Origin: Betaproteobacteria bacterium
Lineage (GTDB): Bacteria > Pseudomonadota > Gammaproteobacteria > Burkholderiales > Casimicrobiaceae
Reading direction: 5' to 3'
NCBI GenBank assembly: GCA_016704895.1
Contig: JADIZG010000027.1
Span: 1 to 42,021, forward strand
DNA length: 42,021 nt
In this document: positions 9,316 through 16,138 of the stretch, piece after piece
How the letters are laid out: each line of letters begins with the position of its first letter
How positions within the stretch are numbered: position 1 is the stretch's first letter
Position numbers and translations under genes: made by a program
The notes under the pieces: generated by a model
The model's database searches: none
The model's input: only the letters and a program-made list of their open reading frames with translations
Told to the model about the DNA's origin: nothing

Positions 9316-10143
9316 ATGCGCGCCGTGCCACTCGCCACCCTCCACGCGATCGCCGCCTCGCTCGCGGCGACGTCCGCGTTCGCGCAGGCGCCTGCCGCCC
9401 CGGCGCAGGTCGCGATCCCGCACCAGATCGCCTGCCTGGGCGAGGAGCCGTTCTGGCGCCTCGACGCCAACCGCACGACCGGCAGCCTCCAGCGCCTCGG
9501 CGGCAAGTCGCGCCAGGTCGTCGAGCTCCGCGGCGAGCTGATGGCGATCTCGTTCCTCACGCCCAAGGCGCTCGTCTGGCGCGGCGACTCGACGCGGCTG
9601 CCCAGCGAGACCGTCGTGGCGACGCTGCGCGAGGAAGCGTGCAGCTCGACGATGAAGGACGGCCCGCCGCAGGCGTGGCGCGCGATCCTGTCGACGCGAC
9701 CGGGCGAGGCGATTACCGGCTGCTGCTCGGTGAAGAACGGCTACGACACGACGAAGGCGCCTCTGGCCGCGTTCGCAGCGAAGGCCGAGGACGACTGGTC
9801 GCGCAACTTCCCGGCGTACGCGGGCGCGATCGCGCGCTGCGTGAACGAGAGCGGCGTCGCGGTGCGCGAGGTCGCGAAGGCCTGGAAGGTCGACAGGAAC
9901 CTCGTCGCGGTGCGCATGGTCGCGAACGACGGCAAGGCGTGGAACTGCGCCGTCGACACGACATCGAAGACGCGGCCGCAGAGCACGTCGGTGGCCGTGA
10001 CCGAGCCGCCGCTGGCCGGCGCGGGCGCCCCGGTGTTCTATCCGGCGCGCGACACCCCGCCCCTCGTGACCTGCGGCCGCCTCGAGCGCATCGCGGGTCC
10101 CCGCGGGCGCACCGAGGGCTGGCTGCACTACGACCGCTGCTGA
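9316..10143 (+). CDS. Secreted COG3650-like protein of unknown function
   Basis: 275 residues. The chosen ATG gives a clean signal peptide (MRAVPLATLHAIAASLAATSAFA). The mature part begins ACLGEEPFWRLD, resembling the GNEPFW motif of the COG3650/META-like periplasmic family, and contains the Cys pair ITGCCSVKNGYDTTKAPL. Seven or more cysteines in the exported part suggest disulfides. The second half (NFPAYAGAIARCVNESG) looks like a further repeat with its own cysteines. It follows the efflux operon by 88 bp but has no obvious functional tie. I do not know its role; involvement in envelope stress is only a guess from location. Confidence 0.7.
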   Translation: MRAVPLATLHAIAASLAATSAFAQAPAAPAQVAIPHQIACLGEEPFWRLDANRTTGSLQRLGGKSRQVVELRGELMAISFLTPKALVWRGDSTRLPSETVVATLREEACSSTMKDGPPQAWRAILSTRPGEAITGCCSVKNGYDTTKAPLAAFAAKAEDDWSRNFPAYAGAIARCVNESGVAVREVAKAWKVDRNLVAVRMVANDGKAWNCAVDTTSKTRPQSTSVAVTEPPLAGAGAPVFYPARDTPPLVTCGRLERIAGPRGRTEGWLHYDRC

Positions 10144-10147
10144 GGGT

Positions 10148-10259
10148 GTGATCCCCCCGAGGCGCGCGCAGCGCGCCTCCCCCCAGGGGGCGTCGCGCGC
10201 TTGGGACGGCCCGGCGCGCGCGGTGATCCCCCCGAGGCGCGCGCAGCGCGCCTCCCCAG
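10148..10259. repeat. Two direct copies of a GC-rich palindromic repeat
   Basis: ATCCCCCCGAGGCGCGCG followed by CAGCGCGCCTCCCC occurs at about 10148-10181 and again at 10224-10257, with a CCAGGGGG-type tail after the first. Each copy can fold on itself (GAGGCGCGC / GCGCGCCTC). Repeats of this form are frequent between genes of Burkholderiales-like genomes, where they resemble bidirectional terminators or REP elements. Confidence 0.7.
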
Positions 10260-10575
10260 CGGGGTCGCTGCGTCGGCGAGGGGCCGGCAATGTGCCGCCG
10301 TCCCGACACGGGATGTCGAGCTTGCCGGCCCTGCGCCCGGCTCGGGTCGCATCCCCGCGCAAGCGCGGGGCCCCTGCTCCGCGTCGCCGATCGCCCCCGG
10401 AGCCGGGATCGACGACGCGCGCTTGCGATCCCCGCCAGCGGCCGATACTGAACGTCCCGCACCTGCCGGGCCGGGCGCGGGCGGCGGGGCGGGAGCGTTC
10501 ACCCCCTTGCGCGTCGTCAAGGCACGCGCGAACCGCACCGGGCATCGTACGGATGTCCCCCCGAGGAGATCCGCA
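10260..10575. other. Intergenic stretch upstream of the CBS-domain gene
   Basis: About 316 bp of GC-rich DNA with long open frames on both strands but no recognisable protein and no start with a good ribosome site until GAGGAG at 10563-10568, which serves the CBS gene. I see a short inverted repeat (CCCCGCGCAAGCGCGGGG at 10352-10369) and nothing else identifiable. Confidence 0.5.
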
Positions 10576-10959
10576 ATGCTGGTTCGCGAACGCATGACCG
10601 CCCCCGTCGTCACCGTTCCCCGCGACACGGATTACCAGCAGGCGCTCCAGCTCATGCAGGAGAAGCGCCTGCGGCGCCTGCCCGTCGTCGACCAGGAGCG
10701 CCGGCTAGTCGGCATCGTCGCCGAGCGGGATCTGCTGCTTGCCGCGACGCGCTACCCGCGCGCGGGCGTCGACGTCGGCGAGTTCATGGCGACGAAGCTC
10801 GTCACCGCTGCGCCGGGCATGAGTCTGCGCGACGCCGCGCGACTGATGCTCGAGCATCGCGTCGGCGGCCTCCCGGTCCTCGATGGCGGCACGATCGTCG
10901 GCATCATCACCGAGAGCGACATCTTCCGCCGCTTCGTCGAGCTGCAGGACAAGGCCTGA
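10576..10959 (+). CDS. Tandem CBS-domain protein
   Basis: 127 residues consisting of two CBS motifs: residues ~6-60 (MTAPVVTVPRDTDYQQAL, LRRLPVVDQERRLVGIVAERDL) and ~72-122 (MATKLVTAAPGMSLRDAARL, VGGLPVLDGGTIVGIITESDIF). Tandem CBS modules bind adenine nucleotides or act as regulatory subunits; here they stand alone with no attached enzyme. GAGGAG lies 7 nt before the ATG and fixes the start. No operon partner is evident: the next gene is on the opposite strand. It is complete and well preserved, but the ligand and partner cannot be read from the sequence. Confidence 0.9.
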   Translation: MLVRERMTAPVVTVPRDTDYQQALQLMQEKRLRRLPVVDQERRLVGIVAERDLLLAATRYPRAGVDVGEFMATKLVTAAPGMSLRDAARLMLEHRVGGLPVLDGGTIVGIITESDIFRRFVELQDKA

Positions 10960-11039
10960 CGAGACGAAGTCCGCTCGCGCCCTTGCGGCGCGCCCAGGGA
11001 TGGCAAGCGCAGCGCCCGCCGGGGAGGCGACGCCTGACG

Positions 11040-11897
11040 TCAGAGGACCGACTGAAGGAACGCGATCGTTCGCGTCCACGCGAGCTTCGCGGCGGCCTCG
11101 TTGTAGCGCGCGCCTGCGGTGTCGCTGTGGAACGCGTGCTCGGTACCTTCGTAGACGTGCGCCGTGTACGCGACGCCCGCAGCCTTGAGTGCGGCCTCGT
11201 AGCCCTCGATGCCGGCGTTGATCCGCGGGTCGTTGCCCGCGTAGTGCAGCAGGAGCCTCGCGCGGATTCTCGCGACGTCGGCGGAGGGCGGGGCGACGCC
11301 GTAGAACGGCACGGCGGCGTCCAGCGACGGCACCGCCACCGCCAGCGCGTTGGCCATCCCCCCGCCCCAGCAGAACCCGATCGTTCCGACCCGGCCGTTG
11401 GCGTCGGGCCGCGCGCGCAGCCAGTCGACGACCGCCGAAAGATCGGCGATGGCGGCCGCGCGATCGACCTTCGCGATCATCCCGCGCGCGCGGTCCTCGT
11501 CGGCAGGCGTTCCGCCCTGCGCGTTCAGCATGTCGACGCCGATCGCCGTGAATCCGGCGAGCGCGACCCGCCGCGCGACGTCCTCGATGTGCGGGTTGAG
11601 GCCGCGGTTCTCGTGGATCACGATCACGCCGGCGCGCTTCGCGGGGCCGTCGCGCGGCACGGCGACGTAAGCGCGCATCTCGCCGCCGGGCAGTCGGATC
11701 GGCACGCGCTCGACCGCGATCCGCGCGTCGTCGGGCGCGACGATCGCCGCGCGCGCGTAGTCGTTCTCGAGCATCGGCAGCAGCGCGTAGGCGGCGGCGG
11801 TGCCGCCCGCGAGCGTCGCCAGCCGCTCGAGAAACGTGCGGCGAGGCAGCGGCGCATGCGTGTACTCGTCGTAGAGCGCGACGACTTTCGGGTCCAT
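11040..11897 (-). CDS. Dienelactone hydrolase family protein
   Basis: A 285-residue alpha/beta hydrolase. The catalytic triad of the dienelactone hydrolase family is visible: nucleophile Cys in GTIGFCWGGGMANALA (~residue 180), Asp in LLLHYAGNDPRINAGIEGYE, and His in VYEGTEHAFHSDTAGARY. The oxyanion-side motif GVIVIHENRGLNPHIEDVAR is also typical. The N-terminus has PLPRRTFLERLATLAGGTAA, a possible Tat signal. It lies 39 bp downstream of the PDZ/pseudoprotease gene, probably in the same leftward operon headed by two glycosyltransferases. The family is firm. The substrate is unknown, since members outside chlorocatechol pathways act on diverse esters and lactones. Confidence 0.88.
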   Translation of the reverse strand: MDPKVVALYDEYTHAPLPRRTFLERLATLAGGTAAAYALLPMLENDYARAAIVAPDDARIAVERVPIRLPGGEMRAYVAVPRDGPAKRAGVIVIHENRGLNPHIEDVARRVALAGFTAIGVDMLNAQGGTPADEDRARGMIAKVDRAAAIADLSAVVDWLRARPDANGRVGTIGFCWGGGMANALAVAVPSLDAAVPFYGVAPPSADVARIRARLLLHYAGNDPRINAGIEGYEAALKAAGVAYTAHVYEGTEHAFHSDTAGARYNEAAAKLAWTRTIAFLQSVL

Positions 11898-11936
11898 GCC
11901 GTCCTTCCCGAGATCCGGCCGTCGGGGGGCGCCGCG

Positions 11937-12911
11937 TTACTGCAGCCGCGGCTTCACGAGCATCGACTCGCGGTCGGCGGTGACGACGTTCACGCGGCGC
12001 GCGAGGCCGTCGCGCACGACCGTAACCGGAATCTCGACGCCCGCGGCGCCCTGCCGCCACAGCACGCGCCATGCGTGCCCGACCTGCACGACCGGCTGGT
12101 CGGAGATCGCCGCGATCTGGTCGCCGGGCGCGAGTCCCGCCGTCGCCGCGGGCCCGTTCGGCGCGACGTCCTGCACGACGACGCGGCCGTCCTCGTCGTG
12201 CAGGTAGACGCCGAGCCACGGCTGCGGCGGTCCCTGGCGGCGCCCGTGCGTCAGGAGGTCGTCCAGCACCGGCTCGAGCACGTCGATCGGCACGAACATG
12301 TTGCCGCGCGTCGCCTCGCCGTCGACCACCTGCTGCACGAACAGCGATCCGATCCCGACCAGCCGCCCGCGCGCGTCGACGAGCGCGGCGCCGCTCCACG
12401 CCGGATGCAGCGGCGCCGTGAACAGCGCCTCGTCGAGCAGGTATTCCCAGTAGCCGGCGAACTCGCTCTTCGCGACGACGCGCGCGGCGAGCGCGTGCGC
12501 GCGTCCGCCGTGCGAGATCGCGGTGACCCGGTCGCCCGCATTGAGCGCGGCGGCCTTCCCGCGGGGCAGCGGCGCGACGCCGAGTGGGCCCAGCGGCTGC
12601 ACGAGACCGAGTCCGGTCGGGAAGTCGACCGCGATCGGATGCGCGTCGACGGTCCGGCCCTCGTGCGTCGTCAGACGTACGTTCACCGCCTCGGTCACGA
12701 GATAACCGATCGTGAGCGCGAGGCCGTCCTCGCGGATCACGACCGCGCTGCCGCCACGATCGGTGCCCAGGATCGACGCGGTGAACGCGTCCGCCGGCAC
12801 GTCGGCCTCGAGCGCGACGACCGCGGAAAGCGCCCGCTCCAGGTCGAAGCGCGCACTCGCAGCGTCGGGCTGGAACTCGGGGGGGAACGCCCACTCGTCC
12901 GTATCGCTCAT
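11937..12911 (-). CDS. HtrA/DegP-like protein with degenerate trypsin-fold domain and C-terminal PDZ
   Basis: 324 residues. The first ~215 resemble an S1C trypsin fold: GGSAVVIREDGLALTIGYLV corresponds to the strand that in HtrA ends in the catalytic His, SEFAGYWEYLLDEALFTA follows, and HPAWSGAALVDARGRLVGIG corresponds to the GNSGGPL serine loop. The His position is occupied by Tyr or Leu (TIGYLVTEA) and the Asp region reads VDFPTGLGLVQP. Only the Ser survives, so proteolysis is unlikely. Residues ~232-310 are a PDZ domain (WLGVYLHDEDGRVVVQDVAP, AATAGLAPGDQIAAI). No signal peptide is seen, so it may be cytoplasmic. It sits 9 bp after a glycosyltransferase gene and likely binds rather than cuts peptides. 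Confidence 0.8.
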   Translation of the reverse strand: MSDTDEWAFPPEFQPDAASARFDLERALSAVVALEADVPADAFTASILGTDRGGSAVVIREDGLALTIGYLVTEAVNVRLTTHEGRTVDAHPIAVDFPTGLGLVQPLGPLGVAPLPRGKAAALNAGDRVTAISHGGRAHALAARVVAKSEFAGYWEYLLDEALFTAPLHPAWSGAALVDARGRLVGIGSLFVQQVVDGEATRGNMFVPIDVLEPVLDDLLTHGRRQGPPQPWLGVYLHDEDGRVVVQDVAPNGPAATAGLAPGDQIAAISDQPVVQVGHAWRVLWRQGAAGVEIPVTVVRDGLARRVNVVTADRESMLVKPRLQ

Positions 12912-12920
12912 CGCCTTTCC

Positions 12921-13568
12921 TCAGAGGGTCGCGATGCGGTGGCGCCGCACGACGATCGTCGGGTCGACGTGGATCGCGTGGCCGAGACGCCGCAGCGCCT
13001 CGCAGGCCCGCGCGTCTCCGGACACGTACTCGCCGTCGGCCGCCCCCGCGTGGAAGACATCGTAATCGATGCGCGAGCCCGGGTCACCGTCGATCGCCGT
13101 CGCCGACTCGTAGACGCGCCCACCCGCCTTGGCATCGTCCACCAGCGCGTCGACGGCGCGACGCGTGAGCAGAAGCACCGACGCGCCCGCGCGCTCGTGC
13201 AGCGTGAGCGGCCCGTCCTCGCCGACGGCGCGCCCGACGTCGAATCGCGGGTCGCCTTCCGGATCCTGCACGTCGAGCGGGACCGGCGCGGCGACGACGT
13301 CGCGGCCGTGCCCGAGCATCCGGATCACGTCGGTCGCAGCGAGGCCCACGTCGGCATCGAGGAACAGGAGGTGCGTCGGCCCGGACCGCGCGTGGAACGC
13401 GGAGACGAGCGCATTCCGCGCACGCGCAAGATCGCGTTCGCCGCTCACCGTGACGTGCGAGAAGTCCACGCCGGCGCGCCCGAGACCGAGCAGCAGGGCG
13501 ACGTGATCGACGTGCACGAGCCCCCCGCCCGCGGGCGTCGCAACCATCAGGCTCGCGCGATCGTTCAT
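12921..13568 (-). CDS. Small glycosyltransferase-like protein (GT-A fold)
   Basis: 215 residues. The fold signature is a nucleotide-sugar binding core: ARARNALVSAFHARSG, then THLLFLDADVGLAATDVIRML with the DXD-type metal motif DAD at about residues 73-75, then VVAAPVPLDVQ. The late segment RIDYDVFHAG and EYVSGDARACEALRRLGHAIHVDP matches proteins that verify and revise a sugar-linked field. No membrane segments. Its ATG overlaps the stop of the preceding glycosyltransferase (ATGA), so they are co-translated. Donor and acceptor are unknown. Confidence 0.72.
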   Translation of the reverse strand: MNDRASLMVATPAGGGLVHVDHVALLLGLGRAGVDFSHVTVSGERDLARARNALVSAFHARSGPTHLLFLDADVGLAATDVIRMLGHGRDVVAAPVPLDVQDPEGDPRFDVGRAVGEDGPLTLHERAGASVLLLTRRAVDALVDDAKAGGRVYESATAIDGDPGSRIDYDVFHAGAADGEYVSGDARACEALRRLGHAIHVDPTIVVRRHRIATL

Positions 13569-14344
13569 CGTTCGGCCGGCCGGTACTTGTCGCGCCGGCC
13601 GCCGGCCTGCCGCCCGACGGCCGCGAGCCGCGCGATGGCGGCGTCGTCATAGCGCGCGTAATCGTCGAGGAGCGCACGGCTCGCCGCGAAGCGCGATCCC
13701 TCCGCCGCCGTCGCGTGCGACGGCGTGCGCCAGAGTCGCATCGCCGGGCCGCCGTCGAGCTCGTAGGTCGCGAGCCGCGCGCGCTCGACCTTGATCGTCA
13801 TCGCCTCGTCCTCGCCGCCCCCGTCGGCAAAGCGCTCGTCGAATCCGCCCAGCGCCTCGAAGGCGGCGCGGCGCATCACGAACCAGCCGCCGCAGAGCAC
13901 GTCGCGACCGACGCGGGCCTCGTCATCGTGTTCGAAGGCCTCCGGGCCGCGCTCGCGCACCCGCGCCGTCTCGTCCGCGGTCAGGTCGACCATCCCCCGA
14001 CCGGGCTTCACCAGCTGAGCCTGCCGGGCTCCCAGCGCGATCGCGGCGCCGAGTCCCCCGCGCAGGACGACGTCCGCGTCCCCGAACGCCAGCATCGTGG
14101 CCGCCGACATCCGCGCACCGACGTTGAGGCCCCATGCCCGGTTGAACGGCCCCGCGTTGTAGGCGAACACGACGCGCGCGCCCGGATGCGGCAGCGGAGG
14201 GGCGAGCCTCGGATGCGTGTCCTGCTCGACGACGATCGTCGCGAGGTCCGGCGAGCGCGCAAGCCATGCGAGCACCGCGTCGAGGTTCGCGCGGCGATCC
14301 GATCCGGGCGCGCCCCGATAGGTGACAATGCACGCTGAATGCAC
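13565..14344 (-). CDS. Family 2-like glycosyltransferase
   Basis: 259 residues from a GTG at 14344, chosen because GGAGG lies 7 nt upstream and the first strand (HSACIVTYRGAPGSDRRANL) starts there. The GT-A core includes VVEQDTHPRLAPPL, FAYNAGPFNRAWGLNVGA, MLAFGDADVVLRGG with the DXD-type motif DAD, and a C-terminal acceptor region GGWFVMRRAAFEALGGFDERF with GGGEDEAMTIKVER (the ED motif of GT2 enzymes). It is the first gene of a leftward operon with the small glycosyltransferase, the PDZ protein and the hydrolase. It probably modifies a surface or secreted glycan. Well preserved. Confidence 0.82.
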   Translation of the reverse strand: MHSACIVTYRGAPGSDRRANLDAVLAWLARSPDLATIVVEQDTHPRLAPPLPHPGARVVFAYNAGPFNRAWGLNVGARMSAATMLAFGDADVVLRGGLGAAIALGARQAQLVKPGRGMVDLTADETARVRERGPEAFEHDDEARVGRDVLCGGWFVMRRAAFEALGGFDERFADGGGEDEAMTIKVERARLATYELDGGPAMRLWRTPSHATAAEGSRFAASRALLDDYARYDDAAIARLAAVGRQAGGRRDKYRPAER

Positions 14345-14385
14345 CTTCCGACCTCCGTCGCGCCGTCGTTCGAATGACGCTTGCC

Positions 14386-14391
14386 ATTTTA
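14386..14391 (-). promoter_or_regulatory. Possible -10 box for the leftward glycosyltransferase operon
   Basis: TAAAAT on the minus strand, ~40 nt before the GTG start, in one of the few AT-containing stretches of the 90-bp divergent gap. No clear -35 is visible, so this is tentative. Confidence 0.3.
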
Positions 14392-14434
14392 CTCCCGGCT
14401 CCGCTGCGCGACCGCGCGCGCGCGCGGGCGCGCC

Positions 14435-15223
14435 GTGCTGATCAGCGCGCTCACCGTCACGCGCTCCGGCGCGCTCCCGCGCCTCGAGGCGTCGTTCGGC
14501 GACCTTGCCCGCCAGACGCACGAGGACCGCGAGCTCGTCGTCGTCCACGACGGCGACGCGGCGTTCGACACCAGCGTCAGGCGCCTCGCCGATCGCGCCG
14601 GCCTCCGGGCGACGGTCGAGCGTGCGGAGGCGGGCCGCACGCTGGGCGAACTTCGCAACCGCAGCGTCGCGCTCGCGCGCGGCGAACTCGTCGTGCAGTG
14701 GGACGACGACGACCGCCACCATCCCGAGCGCCTCGCGCGGCAGGCGGCGGAGCTCGTCGCGCGTGATGCCGCGTACTCGTTCCTCACCGAGCAGCTGCAC
14801 TGGTTTCCCGCGCAGCGCACGCTCTACTGGGAGGACTGGAGCGCGGAAGCCTATCCGCTCGACTTCGTGCAGGGCACGCTGATGGGCCGTCGCGACCGCA
14901 TGCCCGCGTATCCTTCCGCGCGGCGAGGCGAGGACACCGCGCTGTGCCTCGAGATCGTCGCGTCGGGCGCGCGGATCGCGCGCGTGCGCGGCGCAGGCTG
15001 GTGCTACGTCTACACGTGGCATGGCGCGAACGCGTGGCCCGAGCCGCATCACCTCGCGATCGCAGCGAGCAAGCACCTGCCGGACGCGCGCCTCCTCGCA
15101 CGCGAGCGCGTCCTGCGGCAGCGACTCGCCGAGTTCGCGCCCCCGCTCGGGCCGCTGGTCGTGCCCTGCGGCGCCGGGCCGATCGTCGTTTCGGGGTCAG
15201 TCGATTTGGGGTCAGAGCCGTAA
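14435..15223 (+). CDS. Family 2 glycosyltransferase ending inside a REP-like palindrome
   Basis: 262 residues from the GTG at 14435, where homologous sequence begins (VLISALTVTRSGALPRLEAS). A TTG at 14381 in the same frame is possible but would add a basic, unconserved stretch. The GT-A core shows RQTHEDRELVVVHDGD, LGELRNRSVALARGELVVQW and the metal motif DDDDRHHPERLARQ. The acceptor side is FVQGTLMGRRDRMPAYPSAR with RRGEDTALCLEI. The protein clearly resembles the enzyme encoded at 29763-30599. Its last eight residues (SVDLGSEP) and stop codon come from the palindromic repeat at 15192-15307, so the original C-terminus has probably been replaced. Confidence 0.8.
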   Translation: MLISALTVTRSGALPRLEASFGDLARQTHEDRELVVVHDGDAAFDTSVRRLADRAGLRATVERAEAGRTLGELRNRSVALARGELVVQWDDDDRHHPERLARQAAELVARDAAYSFLTEQLHWFPAQRTLYWEDWSAEAYPLDFVQGTLMGRRDRMPAYPSARRGEDTALCLEIVASGARIARVRGAGWCYVYTWHGANAWPEPHHLAIAASKHLPDARLLARERVLRQRLAEFAPPLGPLVVPCGAGPIVVSGSVDLGSEP

Positions 15224-15307
15224 TATTCGCGGGTGGCAGTGCGACAATCGGTCGTCCGTCGCGCGAATATTACGGCTCTGACCCCAAGTCGACGGCTCTG
15301 ACCCCAA
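15192..15307. repeat. REP-like palindromic element, copy 1
   Basis: A perfect 26-bp inverted repeat: the left arm at 15206-15231 starts TTGGGGTCAGAGCCGTAATA and the right arm at 15262-15287 is its exact complement, with a 30-nt loop. Additional partial units flank it (GGGGTCAG at 15193-15200; ACGGCTCTGACCCCAA at 15292-15307), giving a nested structure. The same core recurs at 36398-36477. This is the form of REP/BIME elements mobilised by REP-associated tyrosine transposases, though no such transposase is in the window. Both adjacent glycosyltransferase genes terminate inside it. Confidence 0.82.
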
Positions 15308-16138
15308 TTCGAACCGACGCGCGATCGCCGCGACCGTCGTCTCGCCGCGCGCGATCCATTCCGGCGTGACGAGCCCGGCGTGGAAGCGCGAGAAGTCGAC
15401 GCGGCGCGCATCCCACCACAGGTGCGCCCACAGGTGCAGGCTCGCGACGCCGTCGAGGCGGTCGTCGAGTTGCTCGAACAGGGCCGCGATGCCGGCGCGC
15501 GTCGGCCCGTGCCGGTAGAGTCGGCGCATCGGCAGCACGTGGACCTCGCCCGGCGCTTCGCGCCACAGCCGCGACGCCGTCGCGCACGAGTGCCGGTTCC
15601 AGGTCCCGTCGAACGAGACGCGCGCGTCGTCGAGCCAGCGCGAGACGAACCTCGATCCCGCCCGCGCGAGGATCACCGCGTTGCACAGCGACGGCCGCAG
15701 CACGCCGTCCGGTCCCGCGATCGCCGCCTCCTCGCCCAGCACGCAGTCGTGCGCGAACCACGCGTCCGGATAGCGCTCGACGAACAGCGTGTCGAGGTCG
15801 GCGTACGCGCCGCCGCCGTCCCGCAGGATCTCGAGCCGCAGGAAGTCCGCCTCGTGCGCGTAGTCGTAGCCGTGCTCCGCGATCAGGCGGCCCTCGCTCG
15901 TTTCCGCGTACCGCGCTGGGTCGAAGCCGCGCGGCGCCTCGCCCACGCGGTGGATCGCGAGGTGCGGCGCGATGCGGTCCCACCACGGGCCCCACGGCAG
16001 GTGCCGGCAGTGCAGGTGGATCGCGTCGGCGGATTGCGTGCGGCGGCAGGACTCGAGCGCGAGGAAATGCACGAGGTGGAACGGCTCGGCCTGCGGGCGC
16101 AGGCCGAAGACGAAATGGAACTCGCGCCGCGGCGTCAT
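15212..16138 (-). CDS. DXD-containing glycosyltransferase (GT32 / capsular polysaccharide type)
   Basis: 308 residues. FHFVFGLRPQAEPFHLVHFL at the start and ADFLRLEILRDGGGAYADLD followed by TLF (DXD at residues 114-116) are the signature of the GT32-like glycosyltransferases that carry the sugar-binding DXD. Later RPSLCNAVILARAGSRFVSR and WNRHSCATASRLW complete the fold. The ATG at 16138 overlaps the stop of the upstream GT4 gene (ATGA). The last ~30 residues (from about LGSEPSTWGQ) are encoded by the REP-like palindrome and are not conserved protein. The stop TGA at 15212-15214 lies within the repeat, and the gene overlaps the converging glycosyltransferase by 12 bp. Confidence 0.8.
   Translation of the reverse strand: MTPRREFHFVFGLRPQAEPFHLVHFLALESCRRTQSADAIHLHCRHLPWGPWWDRIAPHLAIHRVGEAPRGFDPARYAETSEGRLIAEHGYDYAHEADFLRLEILRDGGGAYADLDTLFVERYPDAWFAHDCVLGEEAAIAGPDGVLRPSLCNAVILARAGSRFVSRWLDDARVSFDGTWNRHSCATASRLWREAPGEVHVLPMRRLYRHGPTRAGIAALFEQLDDRLDGVASLHLWAHLWWDARRVDFSRFHAGLVTPEWIARGETTVAAIARRFELGSEPSTWGQSRNIRATDDRLSHCHPRILRL

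Noticed and set aside
10148..10259. CRISPR-like array
   Set aside because: Only two copies, palindromic throughout, no spacers of regular length and no cas genes.
13565..15076. Longer glycosyltransferase starting at 15076
   Set aside because: The extra ~240 codons are antisense to the rightward GT2 gene; the GTG at 14344 has a good ribosome site and matches the fold start.
15192..15307. Insertion sequence or integron attC site
   Set aside because: No transposase or integrase frame, and the structure is a compact nested palindrome repeated at 36398, fitting a REP-like element better.
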